This document shows positions 53,477 to 64,000 of a stretch of 64,000 nucleotides of DNA, piece by piece. Numbering within the stretch: the first letter of the stretch is position 1; each line of letters begins with the position of its first letter. A program made the translations under genes and the position numbers. The stretch comes from Gordionus sp. m RMFG-2023 (taxonomy: Eukaryota > Nematomorpha > Gordioida > Chordodea > Parachordodidae). The notes beneath the pieces were generated by a model. The model ran no database searches. It saw only the letters and a program-made list of their open reading frames with translations, and was not told where the DNA came from. The stretch covers positions 40,091,366 through 40,155,365 of the forward strand of contig NC_088777.1 in the NCBI RefSeq assembly GCF_954871325.1, written 5' to 3'.

Positions 53477-56101
53477 CAGGGCCGTAGCCAGGAATTTTCC
53501 GTTAGGAAGGTCAGCTGCTTACTTAGGAGGGCCACTATTTAAAAAAAAATAAAACAAATAATTAAGCATTCATAGAAATTTTTTGCTATTTTTATTAAAA
53601 AATTATTAATGTTTTATGAATACAAAATAATATTATAATATGAACATACAAAAATAATACTATAATATAATACGATGATTTTTATTTTTAAATTTTAACA
53701 TAAATGAATTAAAGGATAAATTTCGTGTTAAATTTTTTCATAAGCCATCAATACTAAATTTTGCTTACTTTGATCTTTCATTGACCCTCTAGTGCTCGAT
53801 AGAACTCTCTTTATTATTGAGAAAGAAGCCACACAAGAAGCCGTTGTTACTCCAATGCTGAGTAGCATTTATACAATTCTTTAAATGCCTGATGATATTT
53901 TTTTATACATAATATTTAGGATATTTTCAAAATTATGTTTTTGCTTAACTTCTGCAGCTAATAATCTATTAGCCAATTTTTATTTCATGATGTAAAGTTT
54001 TCATTTGAGTTTAATAAATATTCTAATCGGGCCATTTTGTACGATATAAAATATTCACTATCAAAGGGGGACAATGCATTAAAACTTGATAGATGATTAT
54101 AATCACCTTATCTAAAAAATTATCAACAAAGTAATCAATAATTTAATACTAATTCTATTTTAAAGAACTCCAATTGGAGTCGTTTTCGTAATCAAATTGT
54201 AATTTGGTTTCAACTAATAAATCTTGGAAATTTATAGGCGTTTTACGTACGCTTGATGATTTTTGGGGAGTAAGATTAAATTTTGTTAAAAGTTTTTCAG
54301 CCTTTATTCTAATCAAATCAATAGAATTATTGTTTCTTATATTTTTTAAATATATTGATAGTGGAATCAATACAATTTTTACATCCACTTGATAAGTACC
54401 TACTGACTGTAGATACATAGTGGATCTATTGTTATTAATATCTCATAAATAATGGCTAATATAATGTAATTTATATTAACGTATTGAGATAAAAGACAAT
54501 AAGCTTTGACAGAATCATGAGTGCTAACCTCTGAATTAAAAGTACTATTAGAAAAGTAAACTAATACTTCACCGCCTCAAAATTAACATAAATGATGCGA
54601 GATGTTTCTAAATGACCAGTCCACTCTAAAGGTCTCTAAGAGTATGGCCTGCATATTTACAGGATACGATAAACCGCCTAAAAAATTATGCAATGCATTG
54701 AATAAATTAAAAAAATTAGATGTGATAACAATATTATTATACCAATTTTGAACTACAAGATGCAACATGTGGTTGTAGCAATGTATAAAAGGAACTTTTT
54801 TATTAATTTTTTTTGAAGTAGGGTATGCACTCCTTCATTTCGGCCAGACATAACGTTTGCACCATCATATGTCTGGTTTATCATATTCGTTGAATTAATA
54901 TTTAACTCATTAAGTTTCTTTAAAATGCAATTAGTAATGCTTTCAGCAGAAAGACACTGTAAATTAATACTCCCTATTAAATTTTCTTGGACTTATTCAG
55001 AAAAAATATATATAATTATGCTCAGGTTTTCAAAACTTGATGCATCTTTTGTCACATCAGGCTTAAGACAAAATAAAAGGCATCTCACTTTTATTATATT
55101 TATCTGAAATATAATCAAGCATCGTATCTACCATAATAGATTACTTCGTTTTAAATCGGGTGATGTATATCGCGTATTTTTGTATATAAATTTCGTAATT
55201 TTATCTAATTCTGGATCTTTTTGGATGGTGTATGAAAACATTGCTATAAAAAGTTCAGAAATAATAAATTATGTTTTCTACATTTGCAGCATCCGTAATT
55301 TTTGTTGAACCAGTCCCACGAAAAGGTAGCTCCTGTATGTTAAGAAATATCATGAAATCTTGATTTAAGATCGTAAAGTACGATTAATTTGGTGGCTTAC
55401 CAAAATTGTTGTTATCTCACTATTTTCTTTATAATGTTAAAATATTCACCTCTGTTTTAAATAACTGGTTATATCGGGCTTAGATAATATTATTTTGTCT
55501 AAGATCATAATCAGCCCATTTTTAAAAATCGGCCCAAATCGAGCTATTTAGCAACACTGCACAATAATTACCAAATTTTATAAAAATTTAATAAAAACCT
55601 TTTTTAAATAAATATTTACGGATCGGTATCAATCTGTTTCCTTATATTTGATATAATATCCTTGAGTAACCACTTGATTAGCTTCAGAAAATCCCGGTTT
55701 TTTATGATTTGCACCCATATCTATATCAACCTTCAAAAGATAATAATATTGTGATTGAACCATAATAAATAAAATAATTATCATTGAAATAAGTACAATT
55801 TAAACGTTATAATTAAGCGCCTATATAATGTTATACACAAACAAACACACAAGAAAATGATAAAATATGAATGAATGATGATTTATTATTGGATAAAAAT
55901 AAAACAGGATAGGAAGAAATTTACAAATAAGACATGTTTTTGAATTAATATTTAAAATTTATTTTAAAAATATAAAAATAATCAAAAAAAATTTTTTCAA
56001 TTTAGGGGGCCGGAAAAATTTATGGGGGCCGAAGATTTTTTTTTTGGGGGGGGGGGAGTATCTGCCCCCTTTTTCTTCCCCCCCCCGGGGCTACGGCCCT
56101 G
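53477..56101 (-). mobile_element. hAT element with CAGGGCCGTAGCC ends and a decayed TTF/ZMYM-type transposase
   Basis: A 2625-bp element with inverted ends CAGGGCCGTAGCC and exact 8-bp duplications ACTGCATC (53469-53476, 56102-56109). The minus strand keeps pieces of a hAT transposase in order: a NQTYDGANVMSG-like stretch near 54.87 kb, MLHLVVQNWYNN near 54.76 kb, and a dimer region near 53.83 kb (GVTTASCVASFSIIKRVLSS). Frames are broken repeatedly. A smaller CAGTGTTG-type MITE fragment lies at about 55455-55558. Probably the autonomous lineage, now dead. Confidence 0.88.
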
Positions 56102-56109
56102 ACTGCATC

Positions 56110-57735
56110 GGAATATGAGACTCCAAAATATAAGCACAAACTATATATATATTTTTTTAATTTTCTATTCTTGGCATTGTTTTTTGAATTTATTTATATT
56201 GTCAACCAAACATGAGGCATACAATTAATCATCAAACATTGATAAAATTTTTAGAATAAATGCATTCATTCACTTTTGATCGTTAGGTTTAGCGTCTATG
56301 TGAGCGGAGGGAGGGGGAGGTGATTTTGCATTCAATATTTTTGAGGATGGTAGGGATTTAAAGGGAATTAGCTGGGGTAGAATAAATTTATTATGGAGTT
56401 ATCTATTTAATATTTAGATGAAATAGGACATATTATAATACAATGATATTGCTAAACATCGACCAAATTGAAATATAGCAAACAATTATATTTATTTACT
56501 AAATAAATCATTTATAGATTATTTTCTGCTACATTCAAAAGGGTCAGACATTCTATCACTAAACTCATATTTATGCCAAACAATATAGTATATTAATGCA
56601 TTCATTACATCAGGGGTTTTTTAATTTTATATTTGTAATAATACGACTACGACTTATTAGTTATTTTTTATTTAAAAATAATCACATCAAATTTTTATAT
56701 TAATTAATTCTAATGTTCCATTCTATTTTTAATATAATATCTATAAATAATATTTTATATGATTTATTACAAAATTCATAATATAACTCTTATTTGCATT
56801 ATTTTGATAGTTGGTGGTAGAGCATTAATAAATTAAGTAATTCTTATTAAAATTTAAGAAGGGAATACCATTATAATTAAAAAGGCATAATTAAAAATGT
56901 GGAAATTTAGAGAGGTAGGTATATGTTTTTGAGGAAGGTTGGCATCCCGTTAATATCCTTTCATGCAAACGCTATTTAGGTAAACCAAAATTGGGTTCAT
57001 AATGTAAAAATAATTATGCTGATTAAACCTAAACTACTAATAAAGCACAAACCAATGGTATATATTATAGAATTAGTGTTTCCAATTGTTTGACCAACTT
57101 TAACGGAGATGATATTAAGATATTTAATATGTTACATATTTGCTTTATCATAATTTTTTATGTGCAGGGCCCTGCCAAAGTTTAGGAAAATAAAACTCAA
57201 TAAAATGCTGAAGTTATAGAAGGTATACTTAACAACCATTTGAATAACACACTCATGACTGCTTTATTTAGGCAGTCTTGGTGATGTTTGGTCTATTCAA
57301 GCACTTTTACCGTAGTGGAGAAAAAGACACATGATAATTAAAGGGATTGTGAGTTTCGAGACTCCATAATTAGAATAAAAGTGGAAAGAATGAATGATCG
57401 TAAAGTGGGTAGGGGAATATGCCAATTTTATTTTTTTTGTTTACTTTTCTTATTTTTTTATAATTTTGATTTGGTAGGGGTTAGGGGTAAATATTATTGT
57501 TTAGTGTGTTAGTAAACAGGAAATGTTTCTCAATTGTTATTATATTTGTAGATATTTTTCAATTTTTTTTGAAGTATAGCATTTCTGTTTATATTTTTAA
57601 GTTTCAACGTTATAAAAATTCGAAAAGACCTCTCTAATTTTTCATGGTATACCAAGGAACATGCCCTATGTTAATCCACTATATACGCCAATATTCATTG
57701 ATGTTAATTTTAATTTTATTTTATCCAAATAATAA
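56110..57735. other. Spacer upstream of the serine protease
   Basis: No element or gene recognised. It probably contains the 5' exon(s) of the protease; a short ATG frame near 57709 with a hydrophobic MLILILFY start is a possible signal-peptide exon but does not join in phase with the donor I can see. Confidence 0.35.
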
Positions 57736-58659
57736 TATTTTTCTATATTTAAAAGAGTTGGTTTAATTATTCTTAACCTATTCGATGAAATAAATTTGGA
57801 ATGTGGTATATCCAACGACATATATAGACCTATCATTTTTGATTGTGGAAAGGAAACTGGAGGTCGTCGCGCAAAGCCCCATTCGTGGCCCTGGTTTGTT
57901 GCCATTCATTTAAGACATGAAACTGGGTATAAATGTGGAGGAACCATTTTAAATAATAAATGGATTTTAACAGCCGCTCATTGTATGTTTAACATTACCG
58001 TTAACGATAAGATAGATGACTCCAAATTATATGACAAAGATAATTATGAAATATATGTTGGTTTTAAAAGGTTAAATTCTAGAAATTCTAGCATTAATAT
58101 GCTCAGAGTAAATATGGTATGGATTCATCCATACTTTTATCATGATATATCATATGATGTCGCACTTATGAGATTAGCAAAACCTTTAGAATATAATATT
58201 TCTATAAAACCTATATGTCTCCCAGCACCAAGCTTGTCAAAAAAAGATATTGATCTTAAAAAATGTCATGTATTAGGAATGGGATCAACCCTAAAATATT
58301 TTATAAAATACACTCTTAGCTTAAATCAAGTGTGCATGCCAATAATTAATCGCTCTTTGTGCAATAGTCTTCTATTAAACTTCACAATTAATTATAGTGG
58401 TCAACGACGACTGGCACCTACACAATTTTGTGCAGGAAACTATCAAAAAGGTGGAAAAGATACGTGTACCGGCGATAGTGGTGGGCCATTTCTATGCCCA
58501 TATAAAAATAGAAATGTAAGTGCCTTTAAAAATAGGCAGTGGATACTAATTGGAATTGTATCATATGGTTACGAATGCGGGGAAGTTAATAAACCCGGGA
58601 TATATGTTAATATTTCCTATTTTCAGACCACGATAAAAAATATAATTAACCAATTATAA
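57736..58659 (+). CDS. Trypsin-family (S1A) serine protease, 5' exon unresolved
   Basis: Secreted-type chymotrypsin-fold protease. The frame is open from 57736 and ends at TAA 58657-58659. It has no usable ATG before the domain, so at least one upstream exon is needed. The catalytic triad is present: His in LTAAHC, Asp in SYDVALMRL, Ser in CTGDSGGP. Asp six residues before that Ser (KDTCTGDS) predicts cleavage after Lys/Arg. All conserved disulphide cysteines are visible, including the pair linking the propeptide (FDCGK) to the domain (KPICLP). Oddity: the position of the usual R-IVGG activation site reads K-ETGG, so the new N-terminal Ile that switches on S1 proteases is missing. Several Asn-x-Ser/Thr sites suggest glycosylation. 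Substrate unknown. Confidence 0.9.
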   Translation, partial: YFSIFKRVGLIILNLFDEINLECGISNDIYRPIIFDCGKETGGRRAKPHSWPWFVAIHLRHETGYKCGGTILNNKWILTAAHCMFNITVNDKIDDSKLYDKDNYEIYVGFKRLNSRNSSINMLRVNMVWIHPYFYHDISYDVALMRLAKPLEYNISIKPICLPAPSLSKKDIDLKKCHVLGMGSTLKYFIKYTLSLNQVCMPIINRSLCNSLLLNFTINYSGQRRLAPTQFCAGNYQKGGKDTCTGDSGGPFLCPYKNRNVSAFKNRQWILIGIVSYGYECGEVNKPGIYVNISYFQTTIKNIINQL

Positions 58660-59294
58660 AATTTAAAAATATATATCCATTTTTTATATAAAAAAAATTG
58701 CAAAAACTCTTCTCTTATTATTAATTATATATAAATAAATATATTTGCATATTGACTTATATTGAATTTTGGTAGAGTTGTTCTATTATGAGCTTTTTAA
58801 TATAAATTAAAATGCAGAACTTGAAAGTATCACGATTCACGAAGTACATTGTTATCTTAGAAATATATGTATATATATATATAAATAATATAACTGTCAA
58901 AATAACTAAAATAAAATAATCATAAAATTTCAATTTTCAAATTTCTTTATTAAATGTTTTCACAAGGAAAAAAATTAAGCACAAAGAAAAAATAATTCTT
59001 CAATTAATCAGATATATTATTTATATATTTTCCTATGATTGACATTTCTAATAATTAATGTGTTAATATACATATAAATATATACATATATTTCTACAAT
59101 TACAACACATGTAACTAGTTACTGCATCTTATTACAGTTAGAAATATATAATTGATACTTATAAACTTTATATTGCCGGTATTTATATTCATTTTAATCT
59201 ACCTATATATATGTGTAATTGAATTTTATTAATGAGGATTATTCTAATTATTATCTAATGTCCATATTTTGAAAAGAATTACTTATAGATCCAT
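58660..59294. other. Downstream of the protease, no gene
   Basis: A+T-rich. AATAAA-like words near 58733 could serve as the protease poly(A) signal. Confidence 0.4.
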
Positions 59295-59302
59295 ACCCCA
59301 CC

Positions 59303-61772
59303 CAGGGTTGCCATGTCTCCCCCTATCAGCAGGAGACTTCCGCAATTTTTTGGTTTACACGAAGACATCTATCTCCTGCAAAACTACCGCAATTGGAAAT
59401 CTCCCGCAAAAATCTACCACAATTTTTTAATTTCTCCCGCAATTTTTTTAAAAAGTATTTTAACGTTTTTAATATATAAATAATAATTTTGAGAGACAGT
59501 AATTGATTATTTTTATATTTTTAAAATAAATTTTAAATATTTCGAAAAACATGTCTACTTTGTAAATTTCTTTTTATCCTGTTGTATTTTCATCCAATAA
59601 TAAATCAACATAATTTCATTCATATAAGTCAGTACAGGGGAGTATATCGTATATCAACAACGATTGCAATACAAAAATATTCTCCAAAAATAATAAATAA
59701 TACAGATTCAACTACAGCTGCGGAAATATAAACCTATCATGTAGTTCAACATTCACAGAGCTATATCATCACAATGTCGGTAGAATCTTTTTCCTATGAT
59801 ATTTAATGACTCCAGTATAAGTGCAAACCTTATTTGGTTTTAGTAACTGAATCCTAGAGGTCAATTCTAGACGATTTGAAAGATGGGCATACATATGCAA
59901 TTGTAACAGATGCATCTAACAAGAGAAATATTAAAACATTTCCCAAGAACATTTCAATAAAACTGTTAAAAAATTTTTCCTCGGATAGTGAAAAATCCAA
60001 CGATGTAGCTAACCACATAATGTAAATATAGCTGATTCAGGGTTATCAATGAATTGCATGTCAGCTATCTGCGCAGATAATGCCTCTGTAAATTTTGGCG
60101 GAACCAAAGTGTATTTACCTAATTGAGGCAGCACAATTATGTATTAATAACAATTGGCTGTATATGCCATGTATATCATGATTCTTGTAAGAAGGCAATG
60201 AATGTACTATCTGTGGATGTCGAAATAATTGTGATGAAATGTTTTAACGAATTTAGTTCATCAACTAAAAGAGTTGGTAGAGTGATCTGATTTGGAGTGG
60301 TGTGAGTTGTTGCGATAAGTACCTATCAGGTGGTTAACATTAATACCTGTCATCGATAGAATTTTAAAATTTTACAAACCAAGATTTTAAAAGCTGTCCT
60401 AAAATTTTGAAAAATTGGGTTATGAAATGGCAGAAGCATATTTGGGATTAGTTTCACATGTAAAAAATCTACTTCATGCAGTTAATATTCAGTTGTAATC
60501 AGAATATTCTTTATTAATAAAATCATGCTACAGCTCTGTTCAACTCTACAGTTAAAAATTGATAATAAATTTTATGGCGCGATTGCTGAAAATATTATAT
60601 TAAAATGTTCAAATAATAGTCTAAATAATATATTTTTAAATGAAGCAGATATTTTTATTAAGACAATTTTAGAATATTTACAATTAAAATTTAATTTTAA
60701 TAACACTATTTACAAATGGATAAATATTATAACCAACATAATCCATCAATTGAGGGTTTTTGTAATTTAATAAATATATTAAAAATAATGAAAAACATTG
60801 ATGTCTTGTTTGAGGAGATTGTAATTCACTCTATTTTTTATGATTAGCCAGAATACTTAAGGCTAGATGGTCTAAATATAAAGGAGAAATGGGTTGAATT
60901 CTTTCGTAATAACAATAAATCCCCATGCTTGGAAAAAATATGCGAGTATGTCTTCTCCTTATTCTAAAACATTGATGATATCCTTGCTCATTTTTGTTCT
61001 ACAAGTAAAGTTTAACATTGATGATATCCTTGTTCATTTTTGTTCTACAAGTAAAGTTTTCATTTATCTTGGAGTCGTTAAATATTATGGGGAAAGATTC
61101 TAGGCACATTGTAATGATTAGTAGCTCTGTGAATGTTGTACTACAAGATAAGTGATTACAATTGCCGCAACTGTAGTTGCATCTGTATTATTTCTTATTT
61201 TTGGAGAATATTTTTGTTTTGCAATGGATGTAGATACACTCTCCTGCACTGATTATAATAATGTGATTGAACAATAATAAATAAAATAAAATAATTATCA
61301 TTGAAATGAGTACAATTATGTATTTAAACGTGATACCTGATAATTAAACGCCTATCCCTATAATGTTATACACACACAAGGTAGATTACCAATTGAGGAT
61401 GTTTTGCGGGACATTCGCATAAAATATATTTTTTACATTGTAAAATTAAAATCGTTTGTTTTTTATAAAATTTTATCTTGTTATCATTCTTTTATATTTA
61501 AAAAGAATCGTTGGTTTTTTTATAAATTAATATATTTTAATAAATCAAGATTTTATTTTATTTTGAAAAATAGTTATCACCATTGTATTTATATAAATTA
61601 ATTATAAAAAATAATAGGCGGATAATTAAGTCAATTCAATATTCCGGGTGAAGGCCAGCAGGCCGCAAAAATTTTTTTTAGCAATTTTTATATTTCTACA
61701 GCAATTTCCATATTTCTCCGGCAAAATACTAAATTTCTCCCGCAATTTGATAATTTTAACATGGCAACCCTG
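59303..61772 (+). mobile_element. hAT element with CAGGGTTGCCATGT ends and a decayed transposase
   Basis: A 2470-bp element with inverted ends CAGGGTTGCCATGT. Flanking 8-mers ACCCCACC (59295-59302) and ACCCCACT (61773-61780) differ at one base. Subterminal regions repeat TTTCTCCCGCAATTT-type words. Plus-strand remnants of a hAT transposase include SAICADNASVNFGG near 60.07 kb, then a decayed AMNVLSVDVE..V.KCFNEFSSS stretch near 60.2 kb. Multiple stops and frame changes. A 57-bp direct duplication lies at about 60965-61060. Confidence 0.85.
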
Positions 61773-61780
61773 ACCCCACT

Positions 61781-62887
61781 CCTCTTCAAAAAAATTGGAG
61801 CTAAATCCCTCCCATTACTAATGTAGAAGCTCTATGTAGAAATATTTAAAGGTCGCTCGATTCAGAAATTACATTTTTATTTAAAATATACTATTTAAAA
61901 AAATCCAAAACTAGTAAGATTAAAAATATATAATTATTCCAGTACCGCCTAATGGATATCTTTAAAACACGTGTAAAAAGATTCGAATTAATTTGAAATA
62001 ATAATTTTTTATGTTAGAAATTCTTTCCTATATATTCTTTATTCAGAAAGAATGGTCTAAAAATCTAAATGCACAATTTGACAAAAATCAAATGAAATGA
62101 CCTGCCAAAGATTCAAAATAAATCAATATAAAATGATTGCCAGGCTTCAACAATATATTGATAAATTCCTAATCAAAATTTTAATAAATCCTTAACTCTG
62201 TGGATAGTTTATCCCGCAGTACTGTCGACTGCGAAAGGTGCTTTCTAAAAAAAACTACAAACACAAACTAAAACTAAAACCTATCTAAAATCTACCCCAA
62301 CCAAATCCTAGAAACTTAATCAAACTTTCTAAAAAAACGAATCGTCAAGAATTATATGAAATTATCAAATCCAAAGACAAATAAAACTACAATATAAATC
62401 CAAAAATTTTATTCAAAAGAAAATTTCATTTCTCAAAAAAAATAAATTTATATATAAAAAAAATTAATTTTTTTAATAATGTTCAAAATCCGTAATTTTT
62501 TATAAAAAAAAATTAATTAATAATATAATAATAATCCACATATAATATATTACATCTAATCTTTCTATCCAATCAACCTTATTTTAATTGGTTGATTGGC
62601 ATTTCGCGTAAAAAAAAAATATAAAACGTTCACGTATTTACAAATACGACATGCCACCCCTTTATGGGCTCATGGCATGTCGGCATATATATATTTTTGT
62701 TAAAAAAATAATCGATATATAACGGTGTTGCATGATCAATCAAATTGCTATAACAAATTTATAAAATTTTATAAAGTCCTTCAATTTTATATAATTAATT
62801 CAATAATATCATGATTACCTTGAATATTTCAAAAAAATAGCTAATTTCAATGTGAATGATCCATTCAATGTTCAACAACCGTGATTT
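61781..62887. other. Spacer with a stem-loop (62647-62682), no gene
   Basis: A+T-rich. CGACATGCCA at 62647-62656 pairs perfectly with TGGCATGTCG at 62673-62682 across a 16-base loop. Part of this stretch may be the LTR or untranslated end of the LTR element on the right edge, but no LTR boundary can be proved from one copy. Confidence 0.4.
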
Positions 62888-62956
62888 ATCCTATAAGGCT
62901 ATGAACAAAAATCCTATAAGGCTATGAACAAAAATCCTATAAGGCTATGAACAAAA
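62888..62956. repeat. Perfect tandem repeat, 23-bp unit, three copies
   Basis: Three identical copies of ATCCTATAAGGCTATGAACA plus AAA, head to tail. Confidence 0.95.
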
Positions 62957-63491
62957 ATGTATTCACAAAATGAATTACAACTTTCCTATTCCTTTTATTT
63001 TTTTACACTTTTATTCATTTACAATACATATATTACCACAATTTCAATCTTTTTTCCTTGTTTATTACCGACAGCCGGAACATTAAACCAGTTTAACTTA
63101 ACATTAAATATACATACATATACTTCAATTTCTCGTAATATTACCGAGATAACCTCCTTATTCAATTTCACTTTTTTACATAAACATCTATCAATAAATT
63201 CTAATACCATCATATAATAATACATAAACTCAAACACAAAGGTTACCGACCGTTCACGTACATTTTACTCCTTCATGCTTTAACTTTGCGTAAATATATA
63301 TATTCACCACTTTAAGATGAGCCCTCTCCTATTTGATCCTTTAACTTCCCATTCCCACATTCAATATGTTACAAACCTTCATTTACACATTATATATTTG
63401 CTCGGAAACGAGTCTAATTCTTCGGGATGCACCTTCATTTTATTTATATATATAATCTCATATTTATATCATCATATGAGGTACCTCAGAT

Positions 63492-64000
63492 TTACTCCCG
63501 CGGTCGTATATGATCATTGTGGCGCATAACTGTGCCGCCCATTTCTAATTGAATCAAATTCAACTTTGAACCTCTGTTTACCCCAACAATACCCTTGGCC
63601 CATTTCTTGCCCCTCCCGTCAAACAAACGAGTCCATACTTTTTCTCCAACTTCAAACCTAATCTTTCGGTCCTCCAAAACTCCCTTCTCGTGACTCTCGG
63701 CCCTTAGAAAATCTAGGGGAACCCTAGTCCTCCGACCCAAAAACAATTCAGCAGGTGTCACTCCCTCCTTATTCCTAGAATTGAGGTAATACAACTGGGC
63801 CAAATACACCCCATTCCCCTGATTGCCGGCCTTTCTTATCCAATTCTTAACAATTGCTACCATCCTCTCAGCTTGACCATTTGAGCTGGGATGATAGGGC
63901 GGGGTCAAAATGTGTCGAATCCTAGACTCTTTACAAAACTGCTTGAAATTTTCGCTAACAAAGGCAGGTCCTCCATCAGATACAATGGTATCCGGCAATC
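63492..64000 (-). mobile_element. Ty3/gypsy LTR retrotransposon, integrase part, runs off right edge
   Basis: About 168 residues of the C-terminal half of a Ty3/gypsy integrase: DGGPAF and HPSSNGQAERMV of the catalytic core, then AELFLGRRTRVPLDFL and the tail with VGEKVWTRLFDGRG. It is a different family from the 18.5-24.4 kb element (related but clearly diverged) and is more G/C-rich. The visible part looks whole. Its 3' end and LTR should lie to the left, within about 62.1-63.5 kb, but I cannot delimit them. Confidence 0.85.

Noticed and set aside
57165-57185. Palindrome GCAGGGCCCTGC
   Set aside because: Isolated short palindrome, no repeats or element ends around it.
57796-57800. TTG as the protease start
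   Set aside because: Eukaryotic start would be ATG, and the frame stays open upstream to 57736; a 5' exon is more likely.

Overview
This is eukaryotic nuclear DNA from an animal. It is very A+T-rich, by eye about three quarters or more. Three host genes can be rebuilt exon by exon: the collagen prolyl 4-hydroxylase alpha chain (P4HA, minus strand, running off the left edge), PCNA (plus, complete) and ribosomal protein L38 (plus, complete). A fourth, a trypsin-family serine protease (plus), lacks only a resolved 5' exon. P4HA and the secreted-type protease point to Metazoa. Extreme A+T content with introns of only 39-54 bp suggests a compact-gene parasite; a myxozoan-like cnidarian is my best guess, but that is inference.

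Layout: 0-6.5 kb P4HA, with a 1.2-kb hAT transposon in a large intron. 7.9-8.7 kb minisatellite. 9.5-12.7 kb transposon remnants (an integrase tail, a hAT transposase with tiny introns, an old Ty3/gypsy fossil). 13.6-28.4 kb PCNA: three introns are about 40 bp, but intron 4 is 12.3 kb and holds a hAT with a second hAT nested in it, a further hAT transposase split by a young Ty3/gypsy LTR element (18.5-24.4 kb), and MITEs. 28.9-36.1 kb LINE fragments with a restriction-like endonuclease, minisatellites, a MULE derivative with a nested hAT MITE, and a fold-back element. 37.2-40.5 kb a MULE with long compound inverted repeats and a FLYWCH/MULE transposase. 41.9-42.4 kb RPL38. 43.4-49.1 kb a minisatellite and a Ty3/gypsy fossil interrupted by a hAT. 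50.1-50.7 kb an array of 16-bp repeats. 53.5-56.1 and 59.3-61.8 kb two large hAT elements on either side of the serine protease. 63.5 kb to the right edge, another LTR element.

The host genes are unrelated in function (collagen maturation, replication clamp, ribosome, extracellular proteolysis), and nothing suggests an operon. The dominant feature is the density of hAT-superfamily elements: at least six distinct terminal sequences, and seven insertions with an exact or one-mismatch 8-bp target-site duplication readable by eye. Much of the rest is A+T-rich sequence in which I see no gene.
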